Source: Verrucomicrobiales bacterium (GTDB lineage: Bacteria; Verrucomicrobiota; Verrucomicrobiia; Verrucomicrobiales; DEV007). From it: DNA of 64,000 bases. The stretch lies in NCBI GenBank assembly GCA_002726915.1, contig PBSY01000047.1, positions 62,001-126,000 of the forward strand, given 5' to 3'. Shown one piece after another: positions 29,307-38,436 of this stretch. A program made the position numbers and the translations under genes. Position 1 is the first letter of the stretch. Every line of letters starts with the position of its first letter. The notes below the pieces were generated by a model, which was given only the letters and a program-made list of their open reading frames with translations, was not told the DNA's origin and searched no databases.

Positions 29307-30788
29307 TCAACCCCTGAGATAACGGGACTTAAGGTGATCAACAAGTGCCGTCGCGTTGGCCACGGAACCCGTCGATTCTTCAATTAGTTCGTCTGGAAGG
29401 AGCACACTTCCTCGCGCATGAATTTTTTCACGCATCCACCTCAGAAGCCCGGAATAATCAGCCCTGTCCATTTGCTGCTCTATCTCCGGGCTCTGGTGCA
29501 CCGCCGCGCCGGCAAGATGCGCGGCGTTTATATTCCCGAGGCTGTATGTTGGGAAGTAACCAAAAATTCCCATACTCCAGTGAATATCCTGAAGACAACC
29601 ATTAGAATCCGAAGTCACTGGTAATCCAAAATACTGCTCAAACCGCTCATTCCAGGCACCCGGTATATCAACAGTTTTTAATTCACCGGCAAAGATTGCT
29701 TTCTCGATCTCAAAGCGAAGCAGGATATGTAGGTCATAGGTAACCTCGTCAGACTCGACACGGATGTAACTAAGATTTGCTTGATTAACGGCCGCATACA
29801 TTTGTTCAACAGAGACGCCACCTAAGGTGGGGAAATACTCCACCGCCCTCGGTAACCAATACTCCCAAAAACCGCGGCTACGGCCGACGTGGTTTTCCCA
29901 AAGGCGCGATTGAGATTCGTGTAATCCAAGGGAAACCGCGTTTCCGATCGGCTGACCTCGATGATCAGGATTCAAACCCTGTTCATAAAGTCCGTGTCCA
30001 GCTTCATGAAGGACTCCAAAAAGTGAACTTCTAAAGTCCGATACATTATAGCGAGTGGTCAGGCGGGTATCGAAAGGTGCCATTCCAGAACAGAATGGGT
30101 GAACCGCCGTGTCAACCCGACCAGCATCAAAATCGAATCCAATTGAACGTGCGATTTCTTCGTTAAATGCCATTTGCTGTTCAATCGGGAAATCACGCCC
30201 TTTCCATGGGACCTCATCACTTGAAGTCGCCGTCGCTTCTTCTACGACGGGTATCAGTTTATCCCGCAGGTCTCCTAGAGTTTCCGAAATCCGCTGAGTC
30301 GATGTCCCGCGCTCGAAGCGGTCAATCAGTCCGTCATAGAGAACGTCTTTGTAGCCCCATCGCTCGGCTTGCTCACGGCAAAGTTCGATCAGTCTAGTTA
30401 AGGAGGGGGCAAACTTTTCAAAGTCGGATTTCTTTCTTGCCTCCGCCCATGAAGCTTGCGATAGCACCTTGGCCTGGGCAAATTCTTCGACTAATTCTTT
30501 CGGCAGGCATGTCGCCCGATTATAATTATGTCGCCATTCTCTTAAGTTAGCCTTTTCCAACTCATCTTCGCTCGCCGCTTCGGCTTCATCAATCCAGTCC
30601 CCCACCTCAGCGGAAATAAACTGTTCATGAGCCCATCCACTGAACCAAGCCATTTGCTCACCGCGGTAAGCAATTCCTTTCTTAGGAAGCAGTACTTCCT
30701 GATCCCAACCAAGTAAGGCCTGGGCATCGCTCACTAGTTGGATCTCGCGACCTTTTGCTAAAAGCTTCTCGTATGCGCTATCTGACAT
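29307..30788 (-). CDS. Carboxypeptidase Taq family metalloprotease (M32)
   Basis: 493 aa zinc carboxypeptidase of family M32 (Thermus aquaticus type), cytosolic, releasing C-terminal residues from peptides. The zinc site is HEAGH (261-265, Glu262 catalytic), with the third ligand and family phrases further on: GLHESQSRLWEN (Glu) and VESDEVTYDLHILLRFEIE. The early GWDQEVLLPKKG motif is also family-typical. ATG at 30788 was taken, as M32 proteins start shortly before YEKLL. No neighbour explains its role. Confidence 0.95.
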   Translation of the reverse strand: MSDSAYEKLLAKGREIQLVSDAQALLGWDQEVLLPKKGIAYRGEQMAWFSGWAHEQFISAEVGDWIDEAEAASEDELEKANLREWRHNYNRATCLPKELVEEFAQAKVLSQASWAEARKKSDFEKFAPSLTRLIELCREQAERWGYKDVLYDGLIDRFERGTSTQRISETLGDLRDKLIPVVEEATATSSDEVPWKGRDFPIEQQMAFNEEIARSIGFDFDAGRVDTAVHPFCSGMAPFDTRLTTRYNVSDFRSSLFGVLHEAGHGLYEQGLNPDHRGQPIGNAVSLGLHESQSRLWENHVGRSRGFWEYWLPRAVEYFPTLGGVSVEQMYAAVNQANLSYIRVESDEVTYDLHILLRFEIEKAIFAGELKTVDIPGAWNERFEQYFGLPVTSDSNGCLQDIHWSMGIFGYFPTYSLGNINAAHLAGAAVHQSPEIEQQMDRADYSGLLRWMREKIHARGSVLLPDELIEESTGSVANATALVDHLKSRYLRG

Positions 30789-30852
30789 CCTATCTTCCCA
30801 ATATTCCACCATAAACAAAACTGGCCACTCCAGTCTTGTAGTATCAGGCGCG

Positions 30853-31644
30853 CTACTCCGCGGCTTCTCTTGCTAGGTTCGCCATGATCTGGATTGAACC
30901 TGCTGAAAGAGTGCCCAGCACTCCGGATGGTTTGCCATCAATAATTCGAACGACGGTCACCCCTACGGGGTTTCCATCCATTGTGAAAATCGGGATTCCT
31001 TGCGCCGTACCTGCCTCAGTTACGAAATAAGTCCTGTCCGATTTAAAGACCCCAGTGATACGCCCAACTGTCATAATCGGCATGTAACCGTAGACGCCAG
31101 AGGCACGCGACAGTCCAATCACCTGATCAGCTGCCTGCGCTGTCGCCGCAAACTTGGACAAATCAACAAATTCGAATTTCTTCCCGAGAGTTTCCGCCTC
31201 TGATTGGTCAGGCATAATGAAAGCAACATCAGCCCCTTCATCCTGTCGGACCACCTTACCACTCAGGAGCGTGGTGTCGCCATAGCTGATCTCGACACTT
31301 TGAAAAACCGATTTAGCGGATTGGATGCTCACCACATCCTCCCCTAGTTGGGCCTGCTGACCTTCAAGGCCGACGCTAGCATCAATCGCAGAATTCGAAA
31401 CAACGATGAGCCCGTCATCACCTATGGTCACACCCAACGTACGGCGTTGTTGTGCGCGAGCGGGAAGTGGTTCTCCGGTCGTTTTGGCTTCAAGTGAGCT
31501 CTGAACCGTCACCACAACCAAAGCTGCCTTATTTTTTTCAAGAGTCTCGCGGGCCCGCTCCTCTAATGACTGCGCAACACTGGTAACCGGCGCAGCACAG
31601 ACGATCAGGATAAGACCAAGAAAATACAGGTTTAAGAATTTCAT
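30853..31644 (-). CDS. Exported trypsin-fold protein lacking catalytic residues (putative pseudoprotease)
   Basis: 263 aa with a signal peptide (about 1-25, cleavage near VAQ). The rest resembles a DegP/trypsin-like S1 fold: a TLGVTIGDDGLIVVSNSAID segment stands where the active His normally lies, DVAFIMP where the Asp lies, and GTAQGIPIFTMDGNPVGVTV where GNSGGPL carries the Ser. His and Ser are thus both replaced, Asp kept. A binding or scaffold role is inferred. No PDZ domain follows. ATG at 31644 fits the signal peptide; 31719 would add 25 unlikely residues. It is divergent-free, 63 bp from the carboxypeptidase start. Confidence 0.65.
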   Translation of the reverse strand: MKFLNLYFLGLILIVCAAPVTSVAQSLEERARETLEKNKAALVVVTVQSSLEAKTTGEPLPARAQQRRTLGVTIGDDGLIVVSNSAIDASVGLEGQQAQLGEDVVSIQSAKSVFQSVEISYGDTTLLSGKVVRQDEGADVAFIMPDQSEAETLGKKFEFVDLSKFAATAQAADQVIGLSRASGVYGYMPIMTVGRITGVFKSDRTYFVTEAGTAQGIPIFTMDGNPVGVTVVRIIDGKPSGVLGTLSAGSIQIMANLAREAAE

Positions 31645-31728
31645 GGATTTTTGGGTGTCAGAACTAATGATACTTCGGATCAGATCGCTACCTATCAATC
31701 GGGAACGAGACAAATCCAACTATCCGAT

Positions 31729-31775
31729 AAAACAAAAATGTGACAAACGGTCATCAAAGAAAACCGAATGTCACA
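31729..31775 (-). terminator. Intrinsic terminator closing the ribosomal superoperon
   Basis: On the minus strand TGTGACA-TT-CGGT, a 12-base loop, then ACCG-TT-TGTCACA, followed by a U-rich run (TTTTTGTTTT). The 11 bp stem is broken by a symmetric T-T internal loop. It begins 24 bases after the rpsD stop, so transcription ends there. Confidence 0.85.
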
Positions 31776-31799
31776 TTGCAGATAAGATCTGGCGTTTTC

Positions 31800-32411
31800 T
31801 CAACGAGAGTAGAGCTCGACAACAAGCTGCACATTGACCATGGTGTCGATTTCGTCGGCTTCGGGGAGTCGATTTACGGTTCCGGACAGACTATCCTTTT
31901 CGAAGGTGACCCAGTCCATGACCGGACGTGCGGAACATGCATCGGCAGAACGCATCCCTAACTGTTGAGACCGAGTATTTTCGGAAACCGTGATGACATC
32001 ACCAGGCTTCACGCAGTAGGAAGGAATATCAACGCGCTGGCCGTTCACCTTGACGTGACCGTGGCCTACCAATTGCCGGGAGGCACGACGGGTGCTACCA
32101 AGGCCGAGACGGTAACAAACGTTGTCGAGACGAGTTTCAAGCAACTGAACCAGAATATCACCAGTAATTCCCCGTCGCCGCTGGGCTTCAGCAAAATAGC
32201 GACGGAACTGCTTCTCCATCACTCCATACTGGAAGCGAAGCTTTTGCTTCTCGGAAAGGGCGATACTGTAATCACTCTTTTTGCGCCGGGCACCGCGGGC
32301 GCCATGCTGGCCGGGAGGATAAGGGCGGCGCTCAAGAGCCTTTGATGGGCCAAAAAGAGCCACACCAAATCGGCGGCTAATTCTGTCAGTGGGACCGGTT
32401 TGTCTTGCCAT
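31800..32411 (-). CDS. rpsD: 30S ribosomal protein S4
   Basis: 203 aa primary 16S-binding protein that nucleates 30S assembly. It has the S4 RNA-binding domain (GSTRRASRQLVGHGHVKVNGQRV, about 95-150) and the N-terminal GPSKALERRPYPPGQHGARG segment. The zinc-binding Cys cluster of the C+ form is absent, so this is the C- version. It is the last gene before the terminator; rpoA and rplQ, which usually follow, are missing. Confidence 0.98.
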   Translation of the reverse strand: MARQTGPTDRISRRFGVALFGPSKALERRPYPPGQHGARGARRKKSDYSIALSEKQKLRFQYGVMEKQFRRYFAEAQRRRGITGDILVQLLETRLDNVCYRLGLGSTRRASRQLVGHGHVKVNGQRVDIPSYCVKPGDVITVSENTRSQQLGMRSADACSARPVMDWVTFEKDSLSGTVNRLPEADEIDTMVNVQLVVELYSR

Positions 32412-32459
32412 TTCTCGCTAGAAAATTTGTGGTTGATCGCTCGTTCAATTCAGGATCGA

Positions 32460-33056
32460 TTAAACGCGGCGGGCTTTCTTGGGACGGCAGCCGTTGTGGG
32501 GAACGGGAGTTACATCCATGATTCGGATCACATCAATACCAAGCCCTTGGACGGCTCGGACCGCAGATTCACGGCCAGCGCCTGGACCCTTTACGCGCAC
32601 CTCCGCTTGTTTGAGTCCATGAGACATGGCCTGGCGGCAGGCGTCTTGTGAAACGAGTTGAGCAGCATAGGCAGTGCTCTTACGAGACCCACGAAAGCCC
32701 ATCTTGCCGGAACTGGACCAACCGATCACGTTCCCGCTAGCATCGCTAACAGAAACGATCGTATTGTTGAAAGAAGCAGAAACGTGGACCACACCGCTCT
32801 GAATGTTCTTACTGCCCTTAGCCTTGACAACCTTTGGCTTTTCTTCGCCGTCGGAGCCTTCGAGTTCAAGGAAGATATCCTCTGCAGTGCGGGGCTTATC
32901 GCTCTTCTTTTCCTGAACAGCGGCTTCCTCACCGCCTTCTTCAGCGGAAGCAGTCTTGGCACCCTCGGGAGGAGCCGTCTCTTCCGGTGCAGTTTCTTCG
33001 GCAGTCACCTCAACCGCCTCTTCTGTCACCTCTTCGGATTTTTCTTCGTCAGCCAT
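32460..33056 (-). CDS. rpsK: 30S ribosomal protein S11 with long acidic N-terminal arm
   Basis: 198 aa, about 70 more than usual. The S11 core (about 82-198) is normal: [33 protein letters not shown] and the terminal [13 protein letters not shown]. Residues 1-80 are strongly acidic and Ala/Glu-rich ([19 protein letters not shown]), ending in a short basic [12 protein letters not shown] hinge. No alternative start lies at the core boundary (the core begins without a nearby Met), so the arm is part of the protein. The arm would sit at the mRNA-exit platform side of the 30S subunit if ordered. Confidence 0.95.
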   Translation of the reverse strand: MADEEKSEEVTEEAVEVTAEETAPEETAPPEGAKTASAEEGGEEAAVQEKKSDKPRTAEDIFLELEGSDGEEKPKVVKAKGSKNIQSGVVHVSASFNNTIVSVSDASGNVIGWSSSGKMGFRGSRKSTAYAAQLVSQDACRQAMSHGLKQAEVRVKGPGAGRESAVRAVQGLGIDVIRIMDVTPVPHNGCRPKKARRV

Positions 33057-33086
33057 CTTTCTAAATTAGTTTTGCGCTACCGGTTA

Positions 33087-33455
33087 CTAGCGCATCACGC
33101 CCACAGTCTTGCGTTTACCTTTCCGCGTGCGCGCATTCGTCGAAGTGCGCTGGCCACGAACCGGAAGTCCACGGCGATGGCGATAACCTCGGTAACAATT
33201 GATAGAAGTGAGACGCTTTAAATGACCTTGAATATCACGTCGGAGGTCACCCTCAATCATGACGCCGCTGCCCGTGATAGCATTGGCAATGCGCCCCAGT
33301 TGCTCGTCAGTGAGTTCACCAGTGCGCGTGTTTTTATCAACACCAGCTTCTTCAAGAATCTTCGTGGCAGTCACTCTGCCGATTCCATAGATATAAGGCA
33401 GAGAAGCTTCCACTCGCTTCTCATTCGGGATTTCAACTCCAAGTAAACGTGCCAT
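33087..33455 (-). CDS. rpsM: 30S ribosomal protein S13
   Basis: 122 aa head protein contacting 16S h41 and the P-site tRNA. It shows the usual start ([20 protein letters not shown]), the HhH-like [19 protein letters not shown], and the basic tail [19 protein letters not shown] that reaches the P site. 38 bp from rpmJ, 30 bp before rpsK. Confidence 0.98.
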   Translation of the reverse strand: MARLLGVEIPNEKRVEASLPYIYGIGRVTATKILEEAGVDKNTRTGELTDEQLGRIANAITGSGVMIEGDLRRDIQGHLKRLTSINCYRGYRHRRGLPVRGQRTSTNARTRKGKRKTVGVMR

Positions 33456-33493
33456 ATTAAAAAATCGAATTTCGTTCCCCTACTGAAGGTGCC

Positions 33494-33607
33494 TTAACCT
33501 TGGCGCTGCTTACAACGCGGATTCTTGCAGATGACACGTAGCACGCCTTTGCGCTTCACGATTTGGCAATCGCTACAAAGACGTTTCACGGAGGATCTTA
33601 CTTTCAT
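33494..33607 (-). CDS. rpmJ: 50S ribosomal protein L36
   Basis: 37 aa, read directly from the minus strand (ATG at 33605-33607, TAA at 33494-33496). It starts [20 protein letters not shown] and ends [11 protein letters not shown]. Four Cys (11, 14, 27, 32) make a zinc ribbon; the usual last ligand His is Cys here. It lies between map and rpsM, the standard place, with infA missing. Confidence 0.95.
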   Translation of the reverse strand: MKVRSSVKRLCSDCQIVKRKGVLRVICKNPRCKQRQG

Positions 33608-33793
33608 GAATCAATTTTCGGCTGGTTAAAGAGACGTTACGATTGGGTTTGCAAGCCGCCCGTATTCTCTCACCTCTTCGTTCGAACCGTTAGTCGGCGC
33701 GAGGACGGAGTATGTATCACAGATTTCGCTCATCGCAACCTGTGTTTCAGGGTTTGTATCAAATTAAGGACAGTTTTTTTAGAATTTTGGGGA

Positions 33794-34627
33794 TTATGCA
33801 GCGCTGGCGGCTCCAGCCACACTCGATTCATAGGATCTTGGCCTCGGCGTCAAGATTTCGGGCTCTCCACTAGTCACCAAAACAGTGTGCTCAAAATGGG
33901 AGGACATCTTGCGATCTGCGGTAATTACAGTCCAGTCATCGCTGAGAATTAGAACCTCATCGCTGCCAGCGTTGACCATCGGTTCAATGGCAAGAACCAT
34001 CCCTTCCTTAAGGCGGGGATTGGCAAAGCGGCGCATCTGCATCTCGTCAGCATCCCAGTAATTTGGAACTTGGGGTTCTTCATGCAGCTTACGCCCAACA
34101 CCGTGCCCGACAAACTGCTTCACTACTGTGAATCCAAAAGTGGCAACATACTCTTCGACAGAGGCACATAAGGTTGAAAGATATTCCCCTTCTCTCGCGT
34201 GAGAAATGGCCTGATGCAGGGACTCCTCGGTTTTGATGAGAAGCTGTTCCACCTCATCGTCAATCTGACCGACCGCAATAGTCTTGGCGTTATCACCGAT
34301 CCAGCCTTCAGGAGTTTCAATGCCAACATCGATCTTAACAATATCGCCTTCTTTCATGGCGAGTTCACCTCCGATACCATGCACGACCTCTTCGTTCATG
34401 GAGATGCAGATGTTACCGGGGAAACCGCGGTAACCAAGAAAAGCACTAACGCAGCCGCGATCTGTTATGAATTGATCAGCAGCAGCATCAATCTCGCCAG
34501 TCGTGATCCCAGGACGAACCATCTCAGAACACTGCCGAAGGATATCCGCAGCAATCGATCCAGCCTCTCGCAATCCGTCCAACTCCGCACCGCTGCGTAG
34601 TTGAATCCTCGATTTCCGCTTAGCCAT
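33794..34627 (-). CDS. map: Methionine aminopeptidase, type I
   Basis: 277 aa dinuclear metalloprotease removing the initiator Met. Ligands are visible: Asp pair in VKIDVGIETPEGWIGDNAKT, His in GHGVGRKLHEEPQVPN, Glu in LAIEPMVNAG and the last Glu in SSHFEHTVLVT. Length fits the type Ib form plus a short C-terminal tail. It follows secY by 16 bp. A 186 bp non-coding stretch separates it from rpmJ, where infA often lies; none is present. Confidence 0.97.
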   Translation of the reverse strand: MAKRKSRIQLRSGAELDGLREAGSIAADILRQCSEMVRPGITTGEIDAAADQFITDRGCVSAFLGYRGFPGNICISMNEEVVHGIGGELAMKEGDIVKIDVGIETPEGWIGDNAKTIAVGQIDDEVEQLLIKTEESLHQAISHAREGEYLSTLCASVEEYVATFGFTVVKQFVGHGVGRKLHEEPQVPNYWDADEMQMRRFANPRLKEGMVLAIEPMVNAGSDEVLILSDDWTVITADRKMSSHFEHTVLVTSGEPEILTPRPRSYESSVAGAASAA

Positions 34628-34643
34628 GACTCAGCGTTTAGGA

Positions 34644-36152
34644 TTAACCACGGGAAATCTGGAAGTAAACGATACCACCAATGAGCAGCACTGCGGCGAT
34701 GACGAGCAGCCAGATAATCTGGTTACTGCTAGCAGCCGCACCTTGTCCACCGGGGCGATCAAAACGGCCACGAATTCTCCCTTTCCGAAGAAAACCGTCG
34801 TAGTGGCGCTGAATAAGGTGGGTCTCCACTTGGCGCATGATGTCGAGCAGCACGCCAACCATAATCAGCAGACCTGTGCCACCGAAGAATTGGGCCGCAA
34901 GCGGAGGCACACCCATGAGGGCAGTAAGAATTGGAGGCAATACCGCAATAACCGTTAGGAAGATAGCTCCCGCAAAGGTAAGTCGACTCATTGTTTTGTC
35001 GAGGAACTCAGCGGTTGCCTTACCAGGACGCACACCGGGGATATATCCTCCGTTTTTCTTCAGGTCATCGGCAATCTGATTGGGCTGGAACATAGTCGCG
35101 ACCCAGAAGTAGCTGAAGAAGAAAATCATGAGACCAGTGAGGCCATAGAAGACCCAACCGCTACCACCACCACCGAGGGTGAGGGCAAGGTTCTGTGCCC
35201 AGTCACTGTTAGGGAAGGCCCAACCAAGAATCTGAGAAGGAAACATCAGGATCGCCTGCGCGAAAATGATCGGCATCACACCCGCATAGTTCACTTTAAG
35301 CGGCATATGCTGAGTTTGCCCGCCATACATTTTACCCCCACGAACCTGCTTGGCGTAATTGATCGGCACCCGACGCTGGGCTTGAGTGATAGCAATCACA
35401 GCCGCTACCACCAAAAAGAGGAAGGCGAGCAGAGCAACCAGCTGAAATGACTTAAGAGGATCCTCAGACGCAGAGGCAACATAAGTGTTGTAAACTTGGT
35501 AGAGTGCACCGGGCAATGCATAAATGATGTTCACAGTAATGATAATAGAAACGCCATTACCCATTCCCCGCTCCGTGATCTGATCACCGAGCCACATGAG
35601 GAACGCGGTCCCCGCTGTGATAATAACCACCGTCGAGAGGATGAAGCCCATACCTCCATTCGGGACTAACTCGGACGTCGAATTACTCGCAATATCGCGC
35701 AGGAACGGATTGGCTTCAGGAGTAACAAGAGACTGCGCCAACATCCACCCTTGGAACAGACAAAGCACAATCGTAAGAACACGGGTGTACATGCTGATTT
35801 TCTGACGGCCACCATCTTCGCGAGACAGTTTGCTGAGTGCTGGAACAACAGCAGTGAGCAGCTGGATCATAATTGACGCGCTAATGTAAGGCATGATACC
35901 CAGTGCGAAGAGCGCTGAATTCTGGAGGCCTCCACCGCTGAACACGTTCATGAGTGCCAGCACAGAAGTCAGACCTTTGTCATCGCTGGACTGCTCCTGC
36001 ACTTGAGAATACCACTCGGTGAGGACATTACCGTCAACACCAGGGAGCGTGACCACGGCGCCAAGACGCACAATAACGATCACCAAGATGGTGAACAGGA
36101 TACGGGACCGAAGTTCCGGAATCTTAAAACTGTTTACAAAAGCAGAAATCAT
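34644..36152 (-). CDS. secY: Preprotein translocase subunit SecY
   Basis: 502 aa channel subunit of the Sec translocon. Ten membrane helices are expected and hydrophobic segments match. Motifs include the plug-region ALFALGIMPYISASIMIQLL, LSREDGGRQKISMYTR, and the conserved cytosolic loop NYAKQVRGGKMYGGQTQHMPLKVN. It is about 60 residues longer than the E. coli protein, mainly in the first periplasmic loop (after LPGVDG) and the C-terminal cytosolic tail (RKGRIRGRFDRPGG), which ends in one extra hydrophobic segment. adk is not between it and map. Confidence 0.97.
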   Translation of the reverse strand: MISAFVNSFKIPELRSRILFTILVIVIVRLGAVVTLPGVDGNVLTEWYSQVQEQSSDDKGLTSVLALMNVFSGGGLQNSALFALGIMPYISASIMIQLLTAVVPALSKLSREDGGRQKISMYTRVLTIVLCLFQGWMLAQSLVTPEANPFLRDIASNSTSELVPNGGMGFILSTVVIITAGTAFLMWLGDQITERGMGNGVSIIITVNIIYALPGALYQVYNTYVASASEDPLKSFQLVALLAFLFLVVAAVIAITQAQRRVPINYAKQVRGGKMYGGQTQHMPLKVNYAGVMPIIFAQAILMFPSQILGWAFPNSDWAQNLALTLGGGGSGWVFYGLTGLMIFFFSYFWVATMFQPNQIADDLKKNGGYIPGVRPGKATAEFLDKTMSRLTFAGAIFLTVIAVLPPILTALMGVPPLAAQFFGGTGLLIMVGVLLDIMRQVETHLIQRHYDGFLRKGRIRGRFDRPGGQGAAASSNQIIWLLVIAAVLLIGGIVYFQISRG

Positions 36153-36248
36153 TCACTTAGGCGGTGCGTTAAGGCTTTATTTGAAAGACGCTGACATAAC
36201 AGCATGATTAGGTCGGCGGTTCGAAGGAGAAAAAATGGGGGATTGACC

Positions 36249-36692
36249 TCACTCAGAGACCGAACCACCTGCTTTTTCGATCTTCTCCTTGGCTGAACCA
36301 GACACCTTGTCCACATCTACGGTGAGCTTCTTGGTCAAATCACCCATCCCTAAAACCTTTACGGCGTCGTAAATTCCCTTAACCAACCCGCACGCACGCA
36401 GAGACGCCTCATTGACTGCGTCACCATCGGTAAACTTTGCCTCAAGCTGGCTAACATTCACTATCGCAAATTTAGTCTTAAACTGAGCGTTATTGAATCC
36501 CTTCTTGGGAAGGCGGCGGGCCAGTGGCATCTGACCACCTTCAAAACCGGGGCGAATCGAAGCGCCGGATCGTGACTTCTGACCCTTGTGGCCCTTACCA
36601 CTGGTCTTACCAAGACCTGAGCTTTCACCGCGGCCGACACGGCGACGGCGATGCCTGGATCCTGGAGTAGGTTGTAAATCGTGAAGTTTCAT
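36249..36692 (-). CDS. rplO: 50S ribosomal protein L15
   Basis: 147 aa late-assembly protein of the 50S. The start MKLHDLQPTPGSRHRRRRVG and the Gly-rich GRGESSGLGKTSGKGHKGQKSRSG arm are typical. rpmD (L30), usual just upstream, is missing: only 37 bp separate rplO from rpsE. Confidence 0.98.
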   Translation of the reverse strand: MKLHDLQPTPGSRHRRRRVGRGESSGLGKTSGKGHKGQKSRSGASIRPGFEGGQMPLARRLPKKGFNNAQFKTKFAIVNVSQLEAKFTDGDAVNEASLRACGLVKGIYDAVKVLGMGDLTKKLTVDVDKVSGSAKEKIEKAGGSVSE

Positions 36693-36729
36693 CTGTCCTC
36701 AGTCCTTTCAATGTTCGCCGGAAGAACTC

Positions 36730-37446
36730 TTAGAGAGCCTTCTTCTCAGCCAGACGCTTTCCGCGCCTTGAATAAATTTCTTCCTTGGTTCGAAGCTGCT
36801 CAAGAGCATTGAGCGTCGCTTTCACAACGTTTGCATGGTTGTTCGATCCCAGCGACTTAGCAAGGACATCCTTAACACCAGCAGCTTCTACTACTGCACG
36901 AACACCGCCACCGGCGATAAGCCCCGTTCCGGGGGACGCTGGACGAAGGAGAACCCTTCCCCCGCCATGCTCACCCACTACGGCATGGGGAATGGTGTTC
37001 TCGGTGATATTCACTTTTACCATCTGCCGCTTGGATGCTTCGCTAGCCTTCTTTATGCACTCCGCAACCTCCTTAGCTTTACCGAATCCAAAACCAACCT
37101 GACCTTCGCGGTTACCACTTACAACGAGAGCGGAGAAACTGAATCGACGACCACCTTTCACCACTTTGGCACAGCGGTTGATGTGGACGACCTTTTCAAA
37201 TGCATCATCGAGTTCCTCACCTCGGGCAGGCGACGGGCTTGAAGAACGAAGGATTTCTTCCGCCTTTTTAAGTTTATCGGACTTTCCACTGTCCTCAGCA
37301 GCAGCAGGCTCTTCAGCAGCAGCAGGCTCTTCAGCAGCAGCAGGCTCTTCAGCAACAGCCTCTTCAGCAACAGCCTCTTCAGCAACAGCCTCTTCAGCAG
37401 CCACTTCTTCTTCCGGTGTGTTGTCCTTTTCGGTTTCCTCACTCAT
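36730..37446 (-). CDS. rpsE: 30S ribosomal protein S5 with repetitive acidic N-terminal arm
   Basis: 238 aa, about 70 longer than most. The S5 core (about 78-238) has the RNA-binding VHINRCAKVVKGGRRFSFSALVV and the C-terminal GSNNHANVVKATLNAL. Residues 15-50 are built of AEEAV three times and AEEPAA three times, encoded by tandem 15 and 18 bp repeats, followed by a SDKLKKAEEILRSSS linker. The arm is Glu/Ala-rich like that of S11 in the same operon. It was read as in frame with the core throughout, so it is not an artefact of start choice. Confidence 0.95.
   Translation of the reverse strand: MSEETEKDNTPEEEVAAEEAVAEEAVAEEAVAEEPAAAEEPAAAEEPAAAEDSGKSDKLKKAEEILRSSSPSPARGEELDDAFEKVVHINRCAKVVKGGRRFSFSALVVSGNREGQVGFGFGKAKEVAECIKKASEASKRQMVKVNITENTIPHAVVGEHGGGRVLLRPASPGTGLIAGGGVRAVVEAAGVKDVLAKSLGSNNHANVVKATLNALEQLRTKEEIYSRRGKRLAEKKAL
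37296..37394. repeat. Tandem repeat inside rpsE coding the acidic arm
   Basis: Three perfect copies of an 18 bp unit (37296-37313, 37314-37331, 37332-37349; plus-strand CAGCAGCAGCAGGCTCTT) run directly into three perfect copies of a 15 bp unit (37350-37364, 37365-37379, 37380-37394; CAGCAACAGCCTCTT). Both unit lengths are multiples of three, so copy-number change keeps the frame. Confidence 0.97.
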
Positions 37447-37463
37447 CGGTATCGATCACAAAA

Positions 37464-37820
37464 TTAAAATTGGAGTCCAGCTTCACGGGCAGCGTCAGCG
37501 AGTGCTTTGACTTTGCCGTGGAATTGATAACCACCACGATCAAACACAACGGTCTCGATCTTCGCGTCTTTGGCCTTCTTAGCGACTGCCTCACCCACCT
37601 TAGCGGCAGCTTCAGCATTGGCACCGCTTGCTCCTAGCCCCTTGTCGAGGGTCGATGCCGAAGCGAGCGTCTGGCCAGCCACATCGTCTATCAACTGGGC
37701 ATAGACATTCTGGTTAGAGAAATGCACTGCGAGGCGCGGACGCTCAACAGTACCGGAAATCTTTTTCCGGATGCGACGGCGCACTTTTGCTCGTGCTTGC
37801 TTGCGAATATACAGGCTCAT
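37464..37820 (-). CDS. rplR: 50S ribosomal protein L18
   Basis: 118 aa 5S-rRNA-binding protein. It shows the N-terminal basic [24 protein letters not shown] and the core [15 protein letters not shown] with the C-terminal [25 protein letters not shown]. 17 bp ahead of rpsE, 29 bp after rplF. Confidence 0.98.
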   Translation of the reverse strand: MSLYIRKQARAKVRRRIRKKISGTVERPRLAVHFSNQNVYAQLIDDVAGQTLASASTLDKGLGASGANAEAAAKVGEAVAKKAKDAKIETVVFDRGGYQFHGKVKALADAAREAGLQF

Positions 37821-37849
37821 GTTTTTTCTAACGTCTACTTGTTCTTAGA

Positions 37850-38389
37850 TTATTTAACGCTCTTACCCTGCTTGCGGCGGACGTATTCTCCCTTGTATCG
37901 AACGCCCTTGCCCTTGTAGGGCTCGGGAGGATAATATGAGCGAACATCAGCGGCAAACTGTCCGACAAGTTGCTTGTCGATACCCTCTACCTTAATTTTT
38001 GTGTTTTCCTCAACCGACACTTTTAGTTCGGACGGTATGGGATGAAGGACCGGATGGGAGAATCCCAGACTCAGGTCCAGCGCGCTACCCTTGACAGTAG
38101 CACGGAAACCAACGCCTTGAATTTCAAGTTCTTTCACGAACCCGTTGGAAACCCCCTCCACCATATTGGCGATGAGACTGCGAGCAGTTCCGTGCATTGC
38201 GCGCGTCTTGCGCTCCTCGGAACTACGCGTTAGTTGCACGATTCCTTCTCCAAGCTCGATGCTAATGCCTTCAGGCAAAGCCCACTCCAGCTTGCCTTTC
38301 GGGCCTTCGACAGTAAGGCTGGAGTCCCCCTGCACCTTAATCTCGACCTTTTCAGGAAGGCCGATTTCTTTTTTACCTATCCGCGACAT
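37850..38389 (-). CDS. rplF: 50S ribosomal protein L6
   Basis: 179 aa, two tandem L6 folds near the sarcin-ricin loop. ATG at 38389 gives the family start MSRIGKKEIGLPEKVEI; an ATG at 38422 adds 11 residues not seen in the family. The second fold carries EGIDKQLVGQFAADVRSYYPPEPYKGKGV and the tail RKQGKSVK. Confidence 0.98.
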   Translation of the reverse strand: MSRIGKKEIGLPEKVEIKVQGDSSLTVEGPKGKLEWALPEGISIELGEGIVQLTRSSEERKTRAMHGTARSLIANMVEGVSNGFVKELEIQGVGFRATVKGSALDLSLGFSHPVLHPIPSELKVSVEENTKIKVEGIDKQLVGQFAADVRSYYPPEPYKGKGVRYKGEYVRRKQGKSVK

Positions 38390-38436
38390 GGTTTGTTTTG
38401 GTTGCCGGTTTTTGAATAACAACGAGTCCTGCTGAA

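Noticed and set aside
33608..33793. Possible infA gene between map and rpmJ
   Set aside because: The minus strand here has no S1-like reading frame and contains several stops; only possible weak promoter-like boxes.
37296..37394. Regular direct repeats that could suggest a CRISPR-like or satellite array
   Set aside because: The units are multiples of three, have no spacers and encode the S5 acidic arm in frame.
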